From NCBI GenBank assembly GCA_945919075.1, contig CAMEIX010000008.1:55942-119941 (forward strand): 64,000 nt of DNA, given 5' to 3'. The notes under the pieces are model-generated. The model searched no databases. It was not told the DNA's origin and saw nothing but the letters and a program-made list of their open reading frames with translations. This DNA is from an uncultured Lachnospiraceae bacterium. GTDB taxonomy: Bacteria; Bacillota; Clostridia; Lachnospirales; Lachnospiraceae. The position numbers were made by a program, and so were the translations under genes. Shown piece after piece: positions 30,812 to 42,154 of this stretch; position 1 is the stretch's first letter, and the number at the start of each line of letters is the position of its first letter.

Positions 30812-31579
30812 TTATATCAAATCCTTAATCACTTCCCCTGCAATAATCAGGCCTGCAACCGAAGGAACAAAAGCATTGCTGCCGGGAGCCTGTTTCCCTT
30901 TCACGGATGATGGAGTCATCTCCAAACGTGTATTGGTATCCATCGTTTCCAAATTTATAGTCACATCGTTTTCCTTTGGATGTGATGGTTTTATTGGCTC
31001 TTCTTCCGAATAAACCACCTTCACATGCTCAATATTTCTTTTCTTTAATTCCCTGCGCATAACTTTTGCAAGCGGACATACCTTGGTTTTGGAAATATCC
31101 GCCACACGAAAGGCCGTAGGATCCATTTTATTGCCGGCTCCCATGGAACTAATCACCGGAACACCACAGGATTTTGCATGTTCAATCAATGCAATTTTCC
31201 CTGTAACCGTATCAATGGCATCCACTACATAGTCATAGTGCTTAAAATCAAATTGGTCTGCTGTTTCCGGCAGATAAAAAACCCGATAAGCATTGACCGT
31301 AGCCTCGGGATTAATGTCCAAAATCCGCTCTTTGGCTACCTCTACTTTTGGCCTGCCCAGTGATTTATGGGTGGCTATAATCTGACGGTTCAAATTGCTC
31401 AGTTCCACAGTATCCTTGTCAATGATATCCAACGTACCCACGCCGCTTCTGGCAAGTGCTTCTACAACATAACCACCTACGCCACCGACACCAAATACGG
31501 CCACCCTTGTCTTATGAAGTTTCTCTATATTTTCCTCACCGATAAGAAGCGCTGTTCTTGAAAATTGTTCCTTTTCCAT
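30812..31579 (-). CDS. tcdA: tRNA threonylcarbamoyladenosine dehydratase (ThiF/MoeB superfamily)
   Basis: 'TRVAVFGVGGVGGYVVEALARSGVGTLDIIDKDTVELSNLNRQIIAT'; TcdA-like C-terminal half. Confidence 0.9.
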   Translation of the reverse strand: MEKEQFSRTALLIGEENIEKLHKTRVAVFGVGGVGGYVVEALARSGVGTLDIIDKDTVELSNLNRQIIATHKSLGRPKVEVAKERILDINPEATVNAYRVFYLPETADQFDFKHYDYVVDAIDTVTGKIALIEHAKSCGVPVISSMGAGNKMDPTAFRVADISKTKVCPLAKVMRRELKKRNIEHVKVVYSEEEPIKPSHPKENDVTINLETMDTNTRLEMTPSSVKGKQAPGSNAFVPSVAGLIIAGEVIKDLI

Positions 31580-31683
31580 ATTTATCCTCTCTTTTTCTGT
31601 TACTACTTTCTATTCTACCACAATTGCTTCCTTATATCATCATTTTCTATTAAGAAAGGAAATATGTCTCCAAAAAGCAAAAA

Positions 31684-31741
31684 CGGGGCATATATGACAA
31701 AATGCGGGGTTTAAACCCCGGGAGTCATAAAATATGCCCCG
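31684..31741 (-). terminator. Nested three-tier terminator hairpin downstream of groEL
   Basis: CGGGGCATAT/ATATGCCCCG outer, ATGAC/GTCAT middle, CGGGGTTTAAACCCCG inner; TTTTTGCTTTTT follows on the minus strand. Confidence 0.8.
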
Positions 31742-31785
31742 CATACAGGATTTTATTGCCAAACAATGAGTAAAAGTGGGATAAG

Positions 31786-33432
<1,647 letters not shown>

Positions 33433-33514
33433 TCAATATTTTACATTCTTATCAACCTTAGATTCGTATTGAATCATCAGATGAAATCAAATAAGTTTAA
33501 TTAACTAATAAAAA

Positions 33515-33802
33515 TCAGTTGTTGATAATTGCAAGGATATCATTCTGCTTTACGATGATATATTCTTCTTCATCCAGTTTCACTTCGGTTCCGGAATATT
33601 TGGAGTAAATAACCTGATCTCCTACCTTCACTTCCATTTTTACTTCTTTTCCATCTACCATACCGCCGGGACCTACTGCAATCACTTCTGCCTGCTGGGG
33701 CTTTTCCTTATTCTGTCCCGGAAGAACGATGCCTGATTTTGTAGTTTCTTCCGCTACTAACTGCTTTAATACGACTCTGTCGCCTAAAGGTACTAATTTC
33801 AT
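33515..33802 (-). CDS. groES: Co-chaperonin GroES (10 kDa)
   Basis: 'MKLVPLGDRVVLKQLVAEETTKSGIVLPGQNKEKPQQAEVIAVGPGG'. Confidence 0.99.
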   Translation of the reverse strand: MKLVPLGDRVVLKQLVAEETTKSGIVLPGQNKEKPQQAEVIAVGPGGMVDGKEVKMEVKVGDQVIYSKYSGTEVKLDEEEYIIVKQNDILAIINN

Positions 33803-33830
33803 TTTTTTGCCTCCTTAATCGTTTATACAA

Positions 33831-33855
33831 TTAGCACTCAAAAGTAGAGTGGTAA
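33831..33855. promoter_or_regulatory. CIRCE-like HrcA operator with shortened spacer
   Basis: TTAGCACTC-AAAAGTA-GAGTGGTAA just upstream of groES; canonical CIRCE is TTAGCACTC-N9-GAGTGCTAA. Confidence 0.85.
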
Positions 33856-33904
33856 TTTCACATCCTATTTGCTTTTATATGCAAAAATACCTAAATGTAG
33901 ACTA

Positions 33905-34594
33905 CTATTTTCTTCCTTTTGGAATCATGCAGAGAGCTGCCACAATGGTAAATATATAGGATTTTGCCAAATCCCACATAAAGGTAGACCACTGCTCCCC
34001 TTTCACCCAGAGTTCCGAACTCTTCAGATAAAAAGGTAAATCGGTGGCAACATCCCAGAATTCGTAGTCAAGTGCCTTTGCCACCTTGAAAGAATACACT
34101 CCCCAGGTTGCCGGGAAAATAATCACCAGCCCCAGAATGATACAGGTAATAACCCCAAATGTATCCAGGGACTTATTAAACTTGGTATAAAAATACTGTG
34201 CAAGGAAGAAAATCAGAATGGCAATCCATCCGGAAATAAATCCAAGACAACCTATCAGCATCCATGCCGCACCACCGATCAAGGCACCGATGAGGGCACC
34301 AATAATTCCCTGCAGATGCCGGTTAGGCTCTATTTCCAGTGAACCCTGGAAGTTTTGTGTATTATAGGTCTGCGAAAACGGCTGTTCCACGGTATTCGGA
34401 TTGTAGGTTGGCTGTGTATAGGTCTGTCCGTTGATCTGACTGTCCGTATTATATTTCTCATATGCGGAAGGGTCCATCACCGGCTGACCTGCGCGGGCAC
34501 CTGTGTTAAATTCCGGATTCGCACCATACTGGTCATGAAAGGTCTGTCCTCCATTTTCTTCATTACTTGTCTGATTGTTGTTCTGATAATCCAT
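33905..34594 (-). CDS. Membrane protein with low-complexity N/Q-rich N-terminus
   Basis: Repetitive N/Q/T-rich N-terminus then several TM segments. Confidence 0.7.
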   Translation of the reverse strand: MDYQNNNQTSNEENGGQTFHDQYGANPEFNTGARAGQPVMDPSAYEKYNTDSQINGQTYTQPTYNPNTVEQPFSQTYNTQNFQGSLEIEPNRHLQGIIGALIGALIGGAAWMLIGCLGFISGWIAILIFFLAQYFYTKFNKSLDTFGVITCIILGLVIIFPATWGVYSFKVAKALDYEFWDVATDLPFYLKSSELWVKGEQWSTFMWDLAKSYIFTIVAALCMIPKGRK

Positions 34595-34626
34595 ACTTTT
34601 CTCCTTGTCCCTTTATTTTTCTTTTG

Positions 34627-35298
34627 CTATTCACATTTGATTTCCAGATAACCTAATAATTTACTCATATCGTATTCTTCCAAAACCCCTAAATTGGAAT
34701 CATAGAATTTTCCGTCATAGTGTACCAGATAATGGCAGTAACGTCCCATTCTCTCCATCATGATACAGCACTTGGGAAGTACACAATCCGCACCTTCCGT
34801 ATAAGTAATGATGTCAGTATGGTCAATGCCGTAATAATTCAGGGCTGAAATCACACGCCCCATGGTAGCCTGCCATTCCCTACAGTCCATGACCCGGATA
34901 ACATCTGCAATGGTAACGCCGGCAAGCATGGCCACACAGGTCTGACCGCAGAGTCCGTCCTCCGGCTGAATGATTACTTCCATACTGTCAATCTTACGAA
35001 TCGGATGTTCAAAGCTGTAGGGGCTGTTTCTTTCCACTTCGATGAGACTACCGCTGACATGAAGAAGCATCTGATGGGTCTTGGAAATGTCTACCCCGGC
35101 AACATCCGCATCCTCCATATGAATTTCGTAATTTCCCTTTTCCAAAGGCAGAAGCTCACATGAAATAATCTTGTTATCAAATACCATGTCGGCGCTGATT
35201 ACTTCGCGCTGCTTGCAAACCTCCCAGACATTAAAAGGAATCTGAATCATGTACCCTTTGTCTTTCTTTTCAATTTTCCCCGTAAAAAAGTAACGCAT
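34627..35298 (-). CDS. Two-domain protein: DUF1905-like barrel followed by papain/C39-like cysteine peptidase-like domain
   Basis: N-term 'YFFTGKIEKKDKGYMIQIPFNVWEVC...ISADMVFDNKIISCELLPLEKGNYEIHM'; C-term 'QPEDGLCGQTCVAMLAGVTIADVIRVMDC...GRYCHYLVHYDGKFYDSNLGVLEEYD'. Confidence 0.6.
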   Translation of the reverse strand: MRYFFTGKIEKKDKGYMIQIPFNVWEVCKQREVISADMVFDNKIISCELLPLEKGNYEIHMEDADVAGVDISKTHQMLLHVSGSLIEVERNSPYSFEHPIRKIDSMEVIIQPEDGLCGQTCVAMLAGVTIADVIRVMDCREWQATMGRVISALNYYGIDHTDIITYTEGADCVLPKCCIMMERMGRYCHYLVHYDGKFYDSNLGVLEEYDMSKLLGYLEIKCE

Positions 35299-35312
35299 AA
35301 CTTACCTCCGTT

Positions 35313-36161
35313 TTATCCCTGCTTTCTCACCTGTGACGGTGAAAAGCCATAATACTTTTTAAATAATTTACTGAAATGGTATGCATCTTCATAGCCTACC
35401 TTCAAAGCAACCTCCTTGATGGAACAGTTTCCGTCGGATTTAATAAGTTCCATAGCCTTCTCAAGCCGTATCTTAATCAAATGACGGATGGGTGCCTCTC
35501 CGGTCTCGCTTTTGAAAATTTTGGAAATATAGAACGGGCTTAAATACATATTTTCCGCAATGCGGTCCAGACTGATTTTCTCGGCATAATGGTCTCCGAA
35601 ATAACTGACAATGCGCTCTACGATGTATTTCTTATTGACCGATTCAAAGGCATAACCCGGCAGAATTTCCTCCGGCTGCATCTGATGACGCAAAATAAGC
35701 ACTACCATCTGCATCAGATATGCCTTCATCATAAAATAGCGGCCTTCCTGGCACACTTCATTTTCTGCTTCCATTGATGCGCAGAGTTTGAAAAGTCTCT
35801 GTCTTAAATCCCCCGAAGTATGTATGATTGGTTCATCCTTCGGAACCGGAAGGCAATTGTCCGCCAGACCTTTGACTGCAATTTCGGACGCTCCCACAAA
35901 GAATTCCGTAACGGCTGTATTGACATCCTTAACAAGCCCCTGATGATACACTCCGGGATTAAAAATCAGAAGATCCCCCTCTTCTACCGGATATACCTTT
36001 CCGTCGATCCGGTATTTGCCGCTGCCGGACATCATAAAAGCAATTTCCAGATAATCATGGCAATGATATCTTTGCTCGTCTTTTACCCGTTTCCCCTTCC
36101 ATGTAAAGAGAAAGGTAGGATTCAGTTCTTCCAACCTAATTCCCGCATATTCTTCACACAT
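35313..36161 (-). CDS. AraC family transcriptional regulator
   Basis: Cupin N-term; 'LDRIAENMYLSPFYISKIFKSETGEAPIRHLIKIRLEKAMELI...VGYEDAYHFSKLFKKYYGFSPSQVRK'. Confidence 0.96.
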   Translation of the reverse strand: MCEEYAGIRLEELNPTFLFTWKGKRVKDEQRYHCHDYLEIAFMMSGSGKYRIDGKVYPVEEGDLLIFNPGVYHQGLVKDVNTAVTEFFVGASEIAVKGLADNCLPVPKDEPIIHTSGDLRQRLFKLCASMEAENEVCQEGRYFMMKAYLMQMVVLILRHQMQPEEILPGYAFESVNKKYIVERIVSYFGDHYAEKISLDRIAENMYLSPFYISKIFKSETGEAPIRHLIKIRLEKAMELIKSDGNCSIKEVALKVGYEDAYHFSKLFKKYYGFSPSQVRKQG

Positions 36162-36320
36162 AAAATACTCCTCTCTCCCATCCCTACCATTCTACTATCA
36201 AATGGGTAAAATATCAAAGGTTTTTTGCAAAAAGATACATGACCTACGCAAGATATTCCATTTTCTTTTTTAGGTCAGATGATAGTATGAAATCAGATTC
36301 ACAGGATAGGAGGCAAAACT

Positions 36321-38123
36321 ATGACACCCATGAAGTGGTTCTTATCATTTCTAAAAAAATATCGTGGTCTGATGATCTTTGGTATCATACTGACCTTTAT
36401 CATCACCAGTTTAAATATAATAAATCCCTATATTTCCGGTCTCATTGTAGACAAGGTTATCCGTGGGGGTGAATATGATCTTCTGCTTCCTTTTGTAGGT
36501 TTAATGGTAATCGTGGTTGCCGTAAAGGGAGGACTGCGTTTCGTCTACCAGCTGGTATTTGAAACAGCTTCCCAGGGGACCCTGTACGACATGCGTGACA
36601 AGGTATACCGTAAGCTTTTGCAGGAAGACTTTGCTTTTTATAATAAGAAACGAACCGGAGATCTGATGAGCCGTCAAACCGGAGATATGGATGCTATCCG
36701 CCACTTTGTAGCCTATGTAATCTATTTTACTTTGGAAAATATCCTGATGTTCATCATTGCCCTGGTTATGATATTTACCGTAAATGTGAAGCTGGCACTC
36801 TGCATGTTAATTGTGCTGCCTTTCACGGCACTTTGTACTTATCTGCAATCCAAGGAAGTAAAGCCTGCATTTAAGCGCAATCGTGACTGTTTCTCCTCTT
36901 TAAACGCATTTGTTCAGGAAAACATCAGCGGTAACCGTGTGGTACGTGCCTTCTCCAAGGAAGATTATGAAATTGATAAATTTAACAAAGAAAATGACGC
37001 ATTCCGCAGAGCCGGTATAGATGCTTCCCATGTCTGGATGAAATATGTACCGATTTTTGAAGTTCTGGCCTATTCCCTGAACATTATTCTCATGCTTTAC
37101 GGCGGATATATGGTCATAAATGAAGAAATCTCCTTAGGGGATCTGGTTATGGTAAACGGCTACCTCTGGATGTTAAACAATCCGCTCAGAATGGCCGGCT
37201 GGCTGGTCAATGATATCGGAAACTTCGTAACTTCGGTGGAAAAGATTTATGCTACCTATAGTGAGGAACCAAACATCAAAACGCCTAAAAAAGGGATTTC
37301 CAGGAAACTTAAGGGAGATATTTCCTTCCAAAACGTGTCCTATCGTGCCGACGACGAAGATATTGTCATGGATATTAACTTTGACGTAAAAGCCGGTCAG
37401 ACCGTCGGCATTATCGGCACCACCGGTTCCGGTAAATCCACCATTATGAATCTGCTCTGTCGTTTCTACGATACCACCAGCGGGCAGGTTCTGATTGACG
37501 GAACAGATGTTAAAAATCTGGACTTATATAATCTGAGAAGCAACATTGGCATGGCCATGCAGGATGTCTTCCTTTTCTCTGATACCATAGAGGGAAACAT
37601 TGCCTACGGTCGCCCGGACTGTTCTTTTGAGGATGTTAAAAAAGCTGCTATAATGGCAGATGCCAATCATTTTATTATGGCGATGCCGGATGGGTATGAC
37701 ACCGTGGTCGGGGAACGTGGTGTAGGGCTTTCCGGAGGTCAGAAACAACGTATTTCCCTGGCCCGTGCCTTACTCAAGAATCCTTCCATCCTGATTTTGG
37801 ATGACACCACCTCCGCCGTGGACATGGAAACCGAAAACTATATTCAGAAACAACTGAAAAACATAGGAAGAACCTGTACGACCTTTATTATTGCCTACCG
37901 TATCTCCTCCATCAAGGATGCGGATCTGATTCTGGTAATGGATAAGGGACGTATCATTGAAAAAGGAACCCACGCAGAGTTGCTGAAAAAGGGTGGTTAT
38001 TATGCGACTACCTTCCACAACCAATACGGGGAAATTCCGGAAGATGTTCTGCGGGAAGATCGCAGTGTATCACAAAAGCCCACGGAAACTAATGGGAAGC
38101 AATCCGGGAAAGGAGGAAACTGA
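36321..38123 (+). CDS. ABC transporter ATP-binding/permease (half exporter 1)
   Basis: ABC_membrane plus Walker A 'GTTGSGKST', signature '[16 protein letters not shown]'. Note 'LDDTTSAVD': degenerate Walker B Glu (D-D-T rather than D-E-A). Confidence 0.96.
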   Translation: MTPMKWFLSFLKKYRGLMIFGIILTFIITSLNIINPYISGLIVDKVIRGGEYDLLLPFVGLMVIVVAVKGGLRFVYQLVFETASQGTLYDMRDKVYRKLLQEDFAFYNKKRTGDLMSRQTGDMDAIRHFVAYVIYFTLENILMFIIALVMIFTVNVKLALCMLIVLPFTALCTYLQSKEVKPAFKRNRDCFSSLNAFVQENISGNRVVRAFSKEDYEIDKFNKENDAFRRAGIDASHVWMKYVPIFEVLAYSLNIILMLYGGYMVINEEISLGDLVMVNGYLWMLNNPLRMAGWLVNDIGNFVTSVEKIYATYSEEPNIKTPKKGISRKLKGDISFQNVSYRADDEDIVMDINFDVKAGQTVGIIGTTGSGKSTIMNLLCRFYDTTSGQVLIDGTDVKNLDLYNLRSNIGMAMQDVFLFSDTIEGNIAYGRPDCSFEDVKKAAIMADANHFIMAMPDGYDTVVGERGVGLSGGQKQRISLARALLKNPSILILDDTTSAVDMETENYIQKQLKNIGRTCTTFIIAYRISSIKDADLILVMDKGRIIEKGTHAELLKKGGYYATTFHNQYGEIPEDVLREDRSVSQKPTETNGKQSGKGGN

Positions 38124-38124
38124 A

Positions 38125-39924
38125 ATGGCCAGAAATAAATTTGATGTGGATGAAGTATTAGAAGACAGCTTTGACGTCAATCAGCTGAAACGACTGGGAA
38201 ATTACATCATTCCTTATAAAAAGCAAATGGCATTTGTGGTATTTATGATGCTTTCCTCCTCTGCTCTTACCATGCTGGTACCCATATTCTTTCAAAAGAT
38301 TATGGATATCTGTATTCCTGCCCGGAATATGGAGCAGATTATGGTGTATTGCGGTTTCACACTTGCCATAGCCTTTTACTCGGCTTTTGCACTCCGCATG
38401 AAAATCAAACATATGAGCCTTGTCGGACAAAACATTATACATGACCTGCGTTCCGATATTTTTGTGCATCTGCAGGAGCTGCCCTTTTCTTATTTTGATG
38501 ACAAACCCCACGGCAAAATTCAGGTTCGTGTGGTAAACTATGTAAACAGCTTAAGTGACCTGTTAAGCAACGGTATCATCAATACCATTACCGACCTTTG
38601 CAACCTGATATTTATTGTCATCTTCATGTTTATCGAAGACGTAAGACTGACCCTAATCTGTATCACCGGACTTCCTATACTGGCTGTACTGATTGTATTT
38701 ATTAAAAAGCGCCAGCGTCGTGCCTGGCAGATACAGAGCAACAAACAATCCAACTTAAATGCTTATATTGCCGAAAGCATCAACGGAATCCGGGTTACCC
38801 AGTCCTTCGTCCGGGAAAACGAGAATATCGGTATTTTCAATGACTTAAGTAAAAACTACCGAAAATCCTGGATGCGAGCCGTAAAATTTAATTTCATTAT
38901 GTGGCCCTGCGTGGATTTAATTTCCACCATCACCACTGCCATTATATTTGTTCTGGGAGTCAGGTGGATTCTTGCCCCCACCCCTACCATGACCATCGGT
39001 GTCCTGATTGCCTTTACCGCGTATATCAGCCGGTTCTGGCAGCCGATTAACACGCTTGCAGGCTTTTATAACTCTCTGCTGACAGCCATTTCGTATCTGG
39101 AGCGTATTTTTGAAACCATAAACGAACCGGTGGAAGTGAAAGATGCCGAAGATGCAACCCAAATGCCTCCCATCAAAGGGAAGGTGGAATTTCAGGATGT
39201 GTCCTTTAGTTATGATGACGGCATAGAAATTCTTCACAAAATCAATTTTACCGCAAATGCGGGGGATACTTATGCCATTGTAGGTCCCACCGGTGCCGGT
39301 AAATCCACCATTGTGAATCTGATCAGCCGTTTTTATAATGTAGACTGTGGCAGAATACTCATTGACGGACACGATATTTCCAAGGTAACCCTTCGTTCCC
39401 TGCGTAAGCAGATGGGAATTATGATGCAGGATTCCTTCATTTTCTCCGGAACCATCATGGACAATATCCGTTACGGCAACCATGATGCAAGCGACGAAGA
39501 GGTCATCCGTGCTGCAAAAACCGTCTGTGCACATGACTTTATTATGGAACTGGAAAACGGCTATGAGACCCAGGTTAATGAACGTGGCAGCCGCCTGTCC
39601 CAAGGACAGCGCCAGCTTATCTCCTTTGCCCGTGCCCTCCTTGCAAATCCTGCCATTCTCATTTTGGATGAAGCAACCTCCAGCATTGATACCGAAACAG
39701 AACTGCTTCTCCAGAAAGGATTGAACGAACTCTTAAAAGGCCGCACTTCCTTTATCATTGCGCACCGCCTTTCTACCATAAAAAATGCCGACTGCATCAT
39801 GTATGTGGACCGAGGCGACATTCTGGAAAAGGGAAGCCATGAGGAACTATTACAGGAAAAGGGAGAATATTACCATCTCTATATGTCGCAATATGATTTC
39901 TTAAAGGAAACTGAGAACAAGTAA
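38125..39924 (+). CDS. ABC transporter ATP-binding/permease (half exporter 2)
   Basis: Walker A 'GPTGAGKST', 'LSQGQRQLISFARALL', Walker B 'ILILDEATSSIDTE' (intact Glu). AGGAGG RBS supports ATG at 38125. Confidence 0.96.
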   Translation: MARNKFDVDEVLEDSFDVNQLKRLGNYIIPYKKQMAFVVFMMLSSSALTMLVPIFFQKIMDICIPARNMEQIMVYCGFTLAIAFYSAFALRMKIKHMSLVGQNIIHDLRSDIFVHLQELPFSYFDDKPHGKIQVRVVNYVNSLSDLLSNGIINTITDLCNLIFIVIFMFIEDVRLTLICITGLPILAVLIVFIKKRQRRAWQIQSNKQSNLNAYIAESINGIRVTQSFVRENENIGIFNDLSKNYRKSWMRAVKFNFIMWPCVDLISTITTAIIFVLGVRWILAPTPTMTIGVLIAFTAYISRFWQPINTLAGFYNSLLTAISYLERIFETINEPVEVKDAEDATQMPPIKGKVEFQDVSFSYDDGIEILHKINFTANAGDTYAIVGPTGAGKSTIVNLISRFYNVDCGRILIDGHDISKVTLRSLRKQMGIMMQDSFIFSGTIMDNIRYGNHDASDEEVIRAAKTVCAHDFIMELENGYETQVNERGSRLSQGQRQLISFARALLANPAILILDEATSSIDTETELLLQKGLNELLKGRTSFIIAHRLSTIKNADCIMYVDRGDILEKGSHEELLQEKGEYYHLYMSQYDFLKETENK

Positions 39925-39960
39925 TCATTTTACTCCGTTTTCGGAATGAATTTGCATATT

Positions 39961-39987
39961 AAAAAACCGGGGAATTCCCCGGTTTTT
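39961..39987. terminator. Palindromic bidirectional terminator
   Basis: AAAAACCGGGGAATTCCCCGGTTTTT between convergent genes. Confidence 0.85.
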
Positions 39988-40014
39988 ATCATACTTCATA
40001 TTGTCACCCTATTC

Positions 40015-41346
40015 TCACAAATTCAGTACAGCAGATGCAATCTGGAAATACACAATCAGCGAAAGTGCATCCACAATCGTGGTAATAAAAGGACTTGCCA
40101 TAACTGCCGGGTCAAATCCGATACGCTTTGCCAGAATGGGCAGTGTGCATCCTATTAACTTGGCAACTAAAACGGCAACAATCAATGTACAGCATACCAC
40201 CAGTGCCACAGCAGACGAAACCTTGTCAATGGTAAGAAGTTTTACGTAATTGGCACATGCCAAAGTTACTCCGCATAAAAAAGCAACCCGTATTTCCTTC
40301 CAGATTACCCGGAATGTATCCCGAAACTCAATCTCTCCTAAGGACAATCCACGGATAATCGTTACGCTTGCCTGTCCTCCCGCATTTCCGCCGGTATCCA
40401 TGAGCATGGGAATAAAGGTGGTAAGCACCACATAAGCCTGAAGTGCCGACTCAAAGTGTCCGATAATCTGGCCGGTAAAGGTAGCGGAAATCATAAGCAG
40501 AAGCAACCACGGAATACGTTTTTTGAAGGTTTCAAAAATACCCGTCCTCATATAGGGCTTATCGGAAGGAACGATAGCTGCCATCTTTTCAATATCTTCG
40601 GTAGCTTCTTCTTCCATGATATCCACGATATCATCGACCGTAATAATACCCACAAGACGATTTTCATTATCTACAACAGGCATGGAGGTAAAGTCGTACT
40701 TTTTGAATTGCTTTGCTACCTCTTCCTGATCCATCATGGTATTGATGGCAATGACATTTTCATGCATGATATCGCCAATAATCTCATCCGCATCACTTAA
40801 GAGCAGATATCTTAAGGCAACCGTACCAAGTAACGTCCTTTGGGCATCCAATACATAACAGATATTAATGGTTTCCGAGTCCACACCCACTTTCCGAATA
40901 CGGGCAATGGCCTCTTCCACGGTAAGATTTTCTTTTAAATCCACATATTCCACTGTCATCAGACTACCCGCAGAATCTTCCGGGTATCTTAACAGATGGT
41001 TGATGTCACGACGCATTTCCGGGCTTGCATTGGCCAGAATGCGTTTCACGATATTGGCCGGCATTTCCTCTAAAAGGTCCGTTGCATCATCGGCCATCAG
41101 ATTGTTGATAATCCCCGCAGCATCTTTTTCAGACATAGATGTAATAATAAGCTGCTGGTTTTCAACTTCCAAATAGGAAAAAACATCTGCTGCAAGGTTT
41201 TTGGGCAAAATGCGAAACACCTTCAAAATCTCTTCTTCCGGCAATTCTTCCAAAAGCGATGCCACATCCGCTTCATTCATCTCCGCCAGTCTCTGGCGCA
41301 GCGTTGTGTACTGGCGAGTCGTCAGTAATTCTTTGATCTCATCCAT
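40015..41346 (-). CDS. mgtE: Magnesium transporter MgtE
   Basis: N-domain 'LLEELPEEEILKVFRILPKNLAADVFSYL', CBS pair, TM 'PMLMDTGGNAGGQASVTIIRGLSLGEI'. Confidence 0.97.
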   Translation of the reverse strand: MDEIKELLTTRQYTTLRQRLAEMNEADVASLLEELPEEEILKVFRILPKNLAADVFSYLEVENQQLIITSMSEKDAAGIINNLMADDATDLLEEMPANIVKRILANASPEMRRDINHLLRYPEDSAGSLMTVEYVDLKENLTVEEAIARIRKVGVDSETINICYVLDAQRTLLGTVALRYLLLSDADEIIGDIMHENVIAINTMMDQEEVAKQFKKYDFTSMPVVDNENRLVGIITVDDIVDIMEEEATEDIEKMAAIVPSDKPYMRTGIFETFKKRIPWLLLLMISATFTGQIIGHFESALQAYVVLTTFIPMLMDTGGNAGGQASVTIIRGLSLGEIEFRDTFRVIWKEIRVAFLCGVTLACANYVKLLTIDKVSSAVALVVCCTLIVAVLVAKLIGCTLPILAKRIGFDPAVMASPFITTIVDALSLIVYFQIASAVLNL

Positions 41347-41432
41347 CGCAGTTCTCCTTTAGTTTTGATTGTGGTTTCCTGACATCGGGCAGGAAGAGGG
41401 CTATCGTTTGTATTCTTACTGTGCGACTTCAT
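41322..41432 (-). CDS. Candidate 36-aa leader ORF overlapping the mgtE start codon
   Basis: Minus strand AAAGGTGGTGGTTTTC-ATG; MKSHSKNTNDSPLPARCQETTIKTKGELRWMRSKNY*; reads through the mgtE ATG in another frame and stops inside mgtE. Confidence 0.35.
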   Translation of the reverse strand: MKSHSKNTNDSPLPARCQETTIKTKGELRWMRSKNY

Positions 41433-41503
41433 GAAAACCACCACCTTTCCAAAAGAGAAATTGGGGGATACTATAATCTTACCCCAGCTTTCTTATTTTA
41501 AAC

Positions 41504-42154
41504 TCAATCATTTTCCTTGTCAACATAGGAAATTTCGCCAAGTACCTCTAATTTAGCCTTGCCGGAAGTAATTTCCGTTAACTGCCTGCTCATTTCTTCC
41601 CGCATTTCTACCGGAAATACCAGTTTCAGCATAACCTTGTCCGTATACTCACTTTCCACCGGCTTAAGTCCCTTATTTTCCAGAAAATATAAGACTTTTC
41701 CAACGTCATTGTAATCGGTCACAACAAGTAGCTCCACGCCCTTTCTTAAGACACCGATCTTACAGTTTTCGAGTCCTTCCTTCACTGCCTGTGTATACGC
41801 CCGTACCAGTCCTCCCGTTCCCAGAAGAGTCCCGCCAAAATACCGGGTCACCACAACCGTCACATTATGAAGGTTCTCCCTGGTGAGTACTTCCAACATA
41901 GGTCTTCCGGCAGTCCCGGAAGGTTCCCCGTCATCACTGCACCGGGTCAGTTCATTATGTTCTCCAATCACCATGGCAGAACAATTGTGCCTTGCATCCC
42001 AGTATTTTTTCCGGATACTTTCAATAAAGGCTACCGCCTCTTCTTCGCTCTCTGTCTTGGCAATATGGGCGATGAATCTGGACTTTTTTTCTTCTATTTC
42101 ACCGGTACCGCCTTCCAGAAGAATACGGACCTTCTGCTCATTTACCTCTCCCAC
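41504..42154 (-). CDS. YigZ/IMPACT family protein
   Basis: 'EEKKSRFIAHIAKTESEEEAVAFIESIRKKYWDARHNCSAMVIGEHNELTRCSDDGEPSGTAGRPMLEVL'. Confidence 0.95.
   Translation of the reverse strand: MGEVNEQKVRILLEGGTGEIEEKKSRFIAHIAKTESEEEAVAFIESIRKKYWDARHNCSAMVIGEHNELTRCSDDGEPSGTAGRPMLEVLTRENLHNVTVVVTRYFGGTLLGTGGLVRAYTQAVKEGLENCKIGVLRKGVELLVVTDYNDVGKVLYFLENKGLKPVESEYTDKVMLKLVFPVEMREEMSRQLTEITSGKAKLEVLGEISYVDKEND

Noticed and set aside
38917-39603. 228-aa minus-strand ORF
   Set aside because: Antisense to the ABC exporter coding frame.
41347-41500. M-box (ykoK) Mg2+ riboswitch upstream of mgtE
   Set aside because: The ~150-nt leader lacks recognisable M-box conserved segments; leader-peptide hypothesis kept instead.
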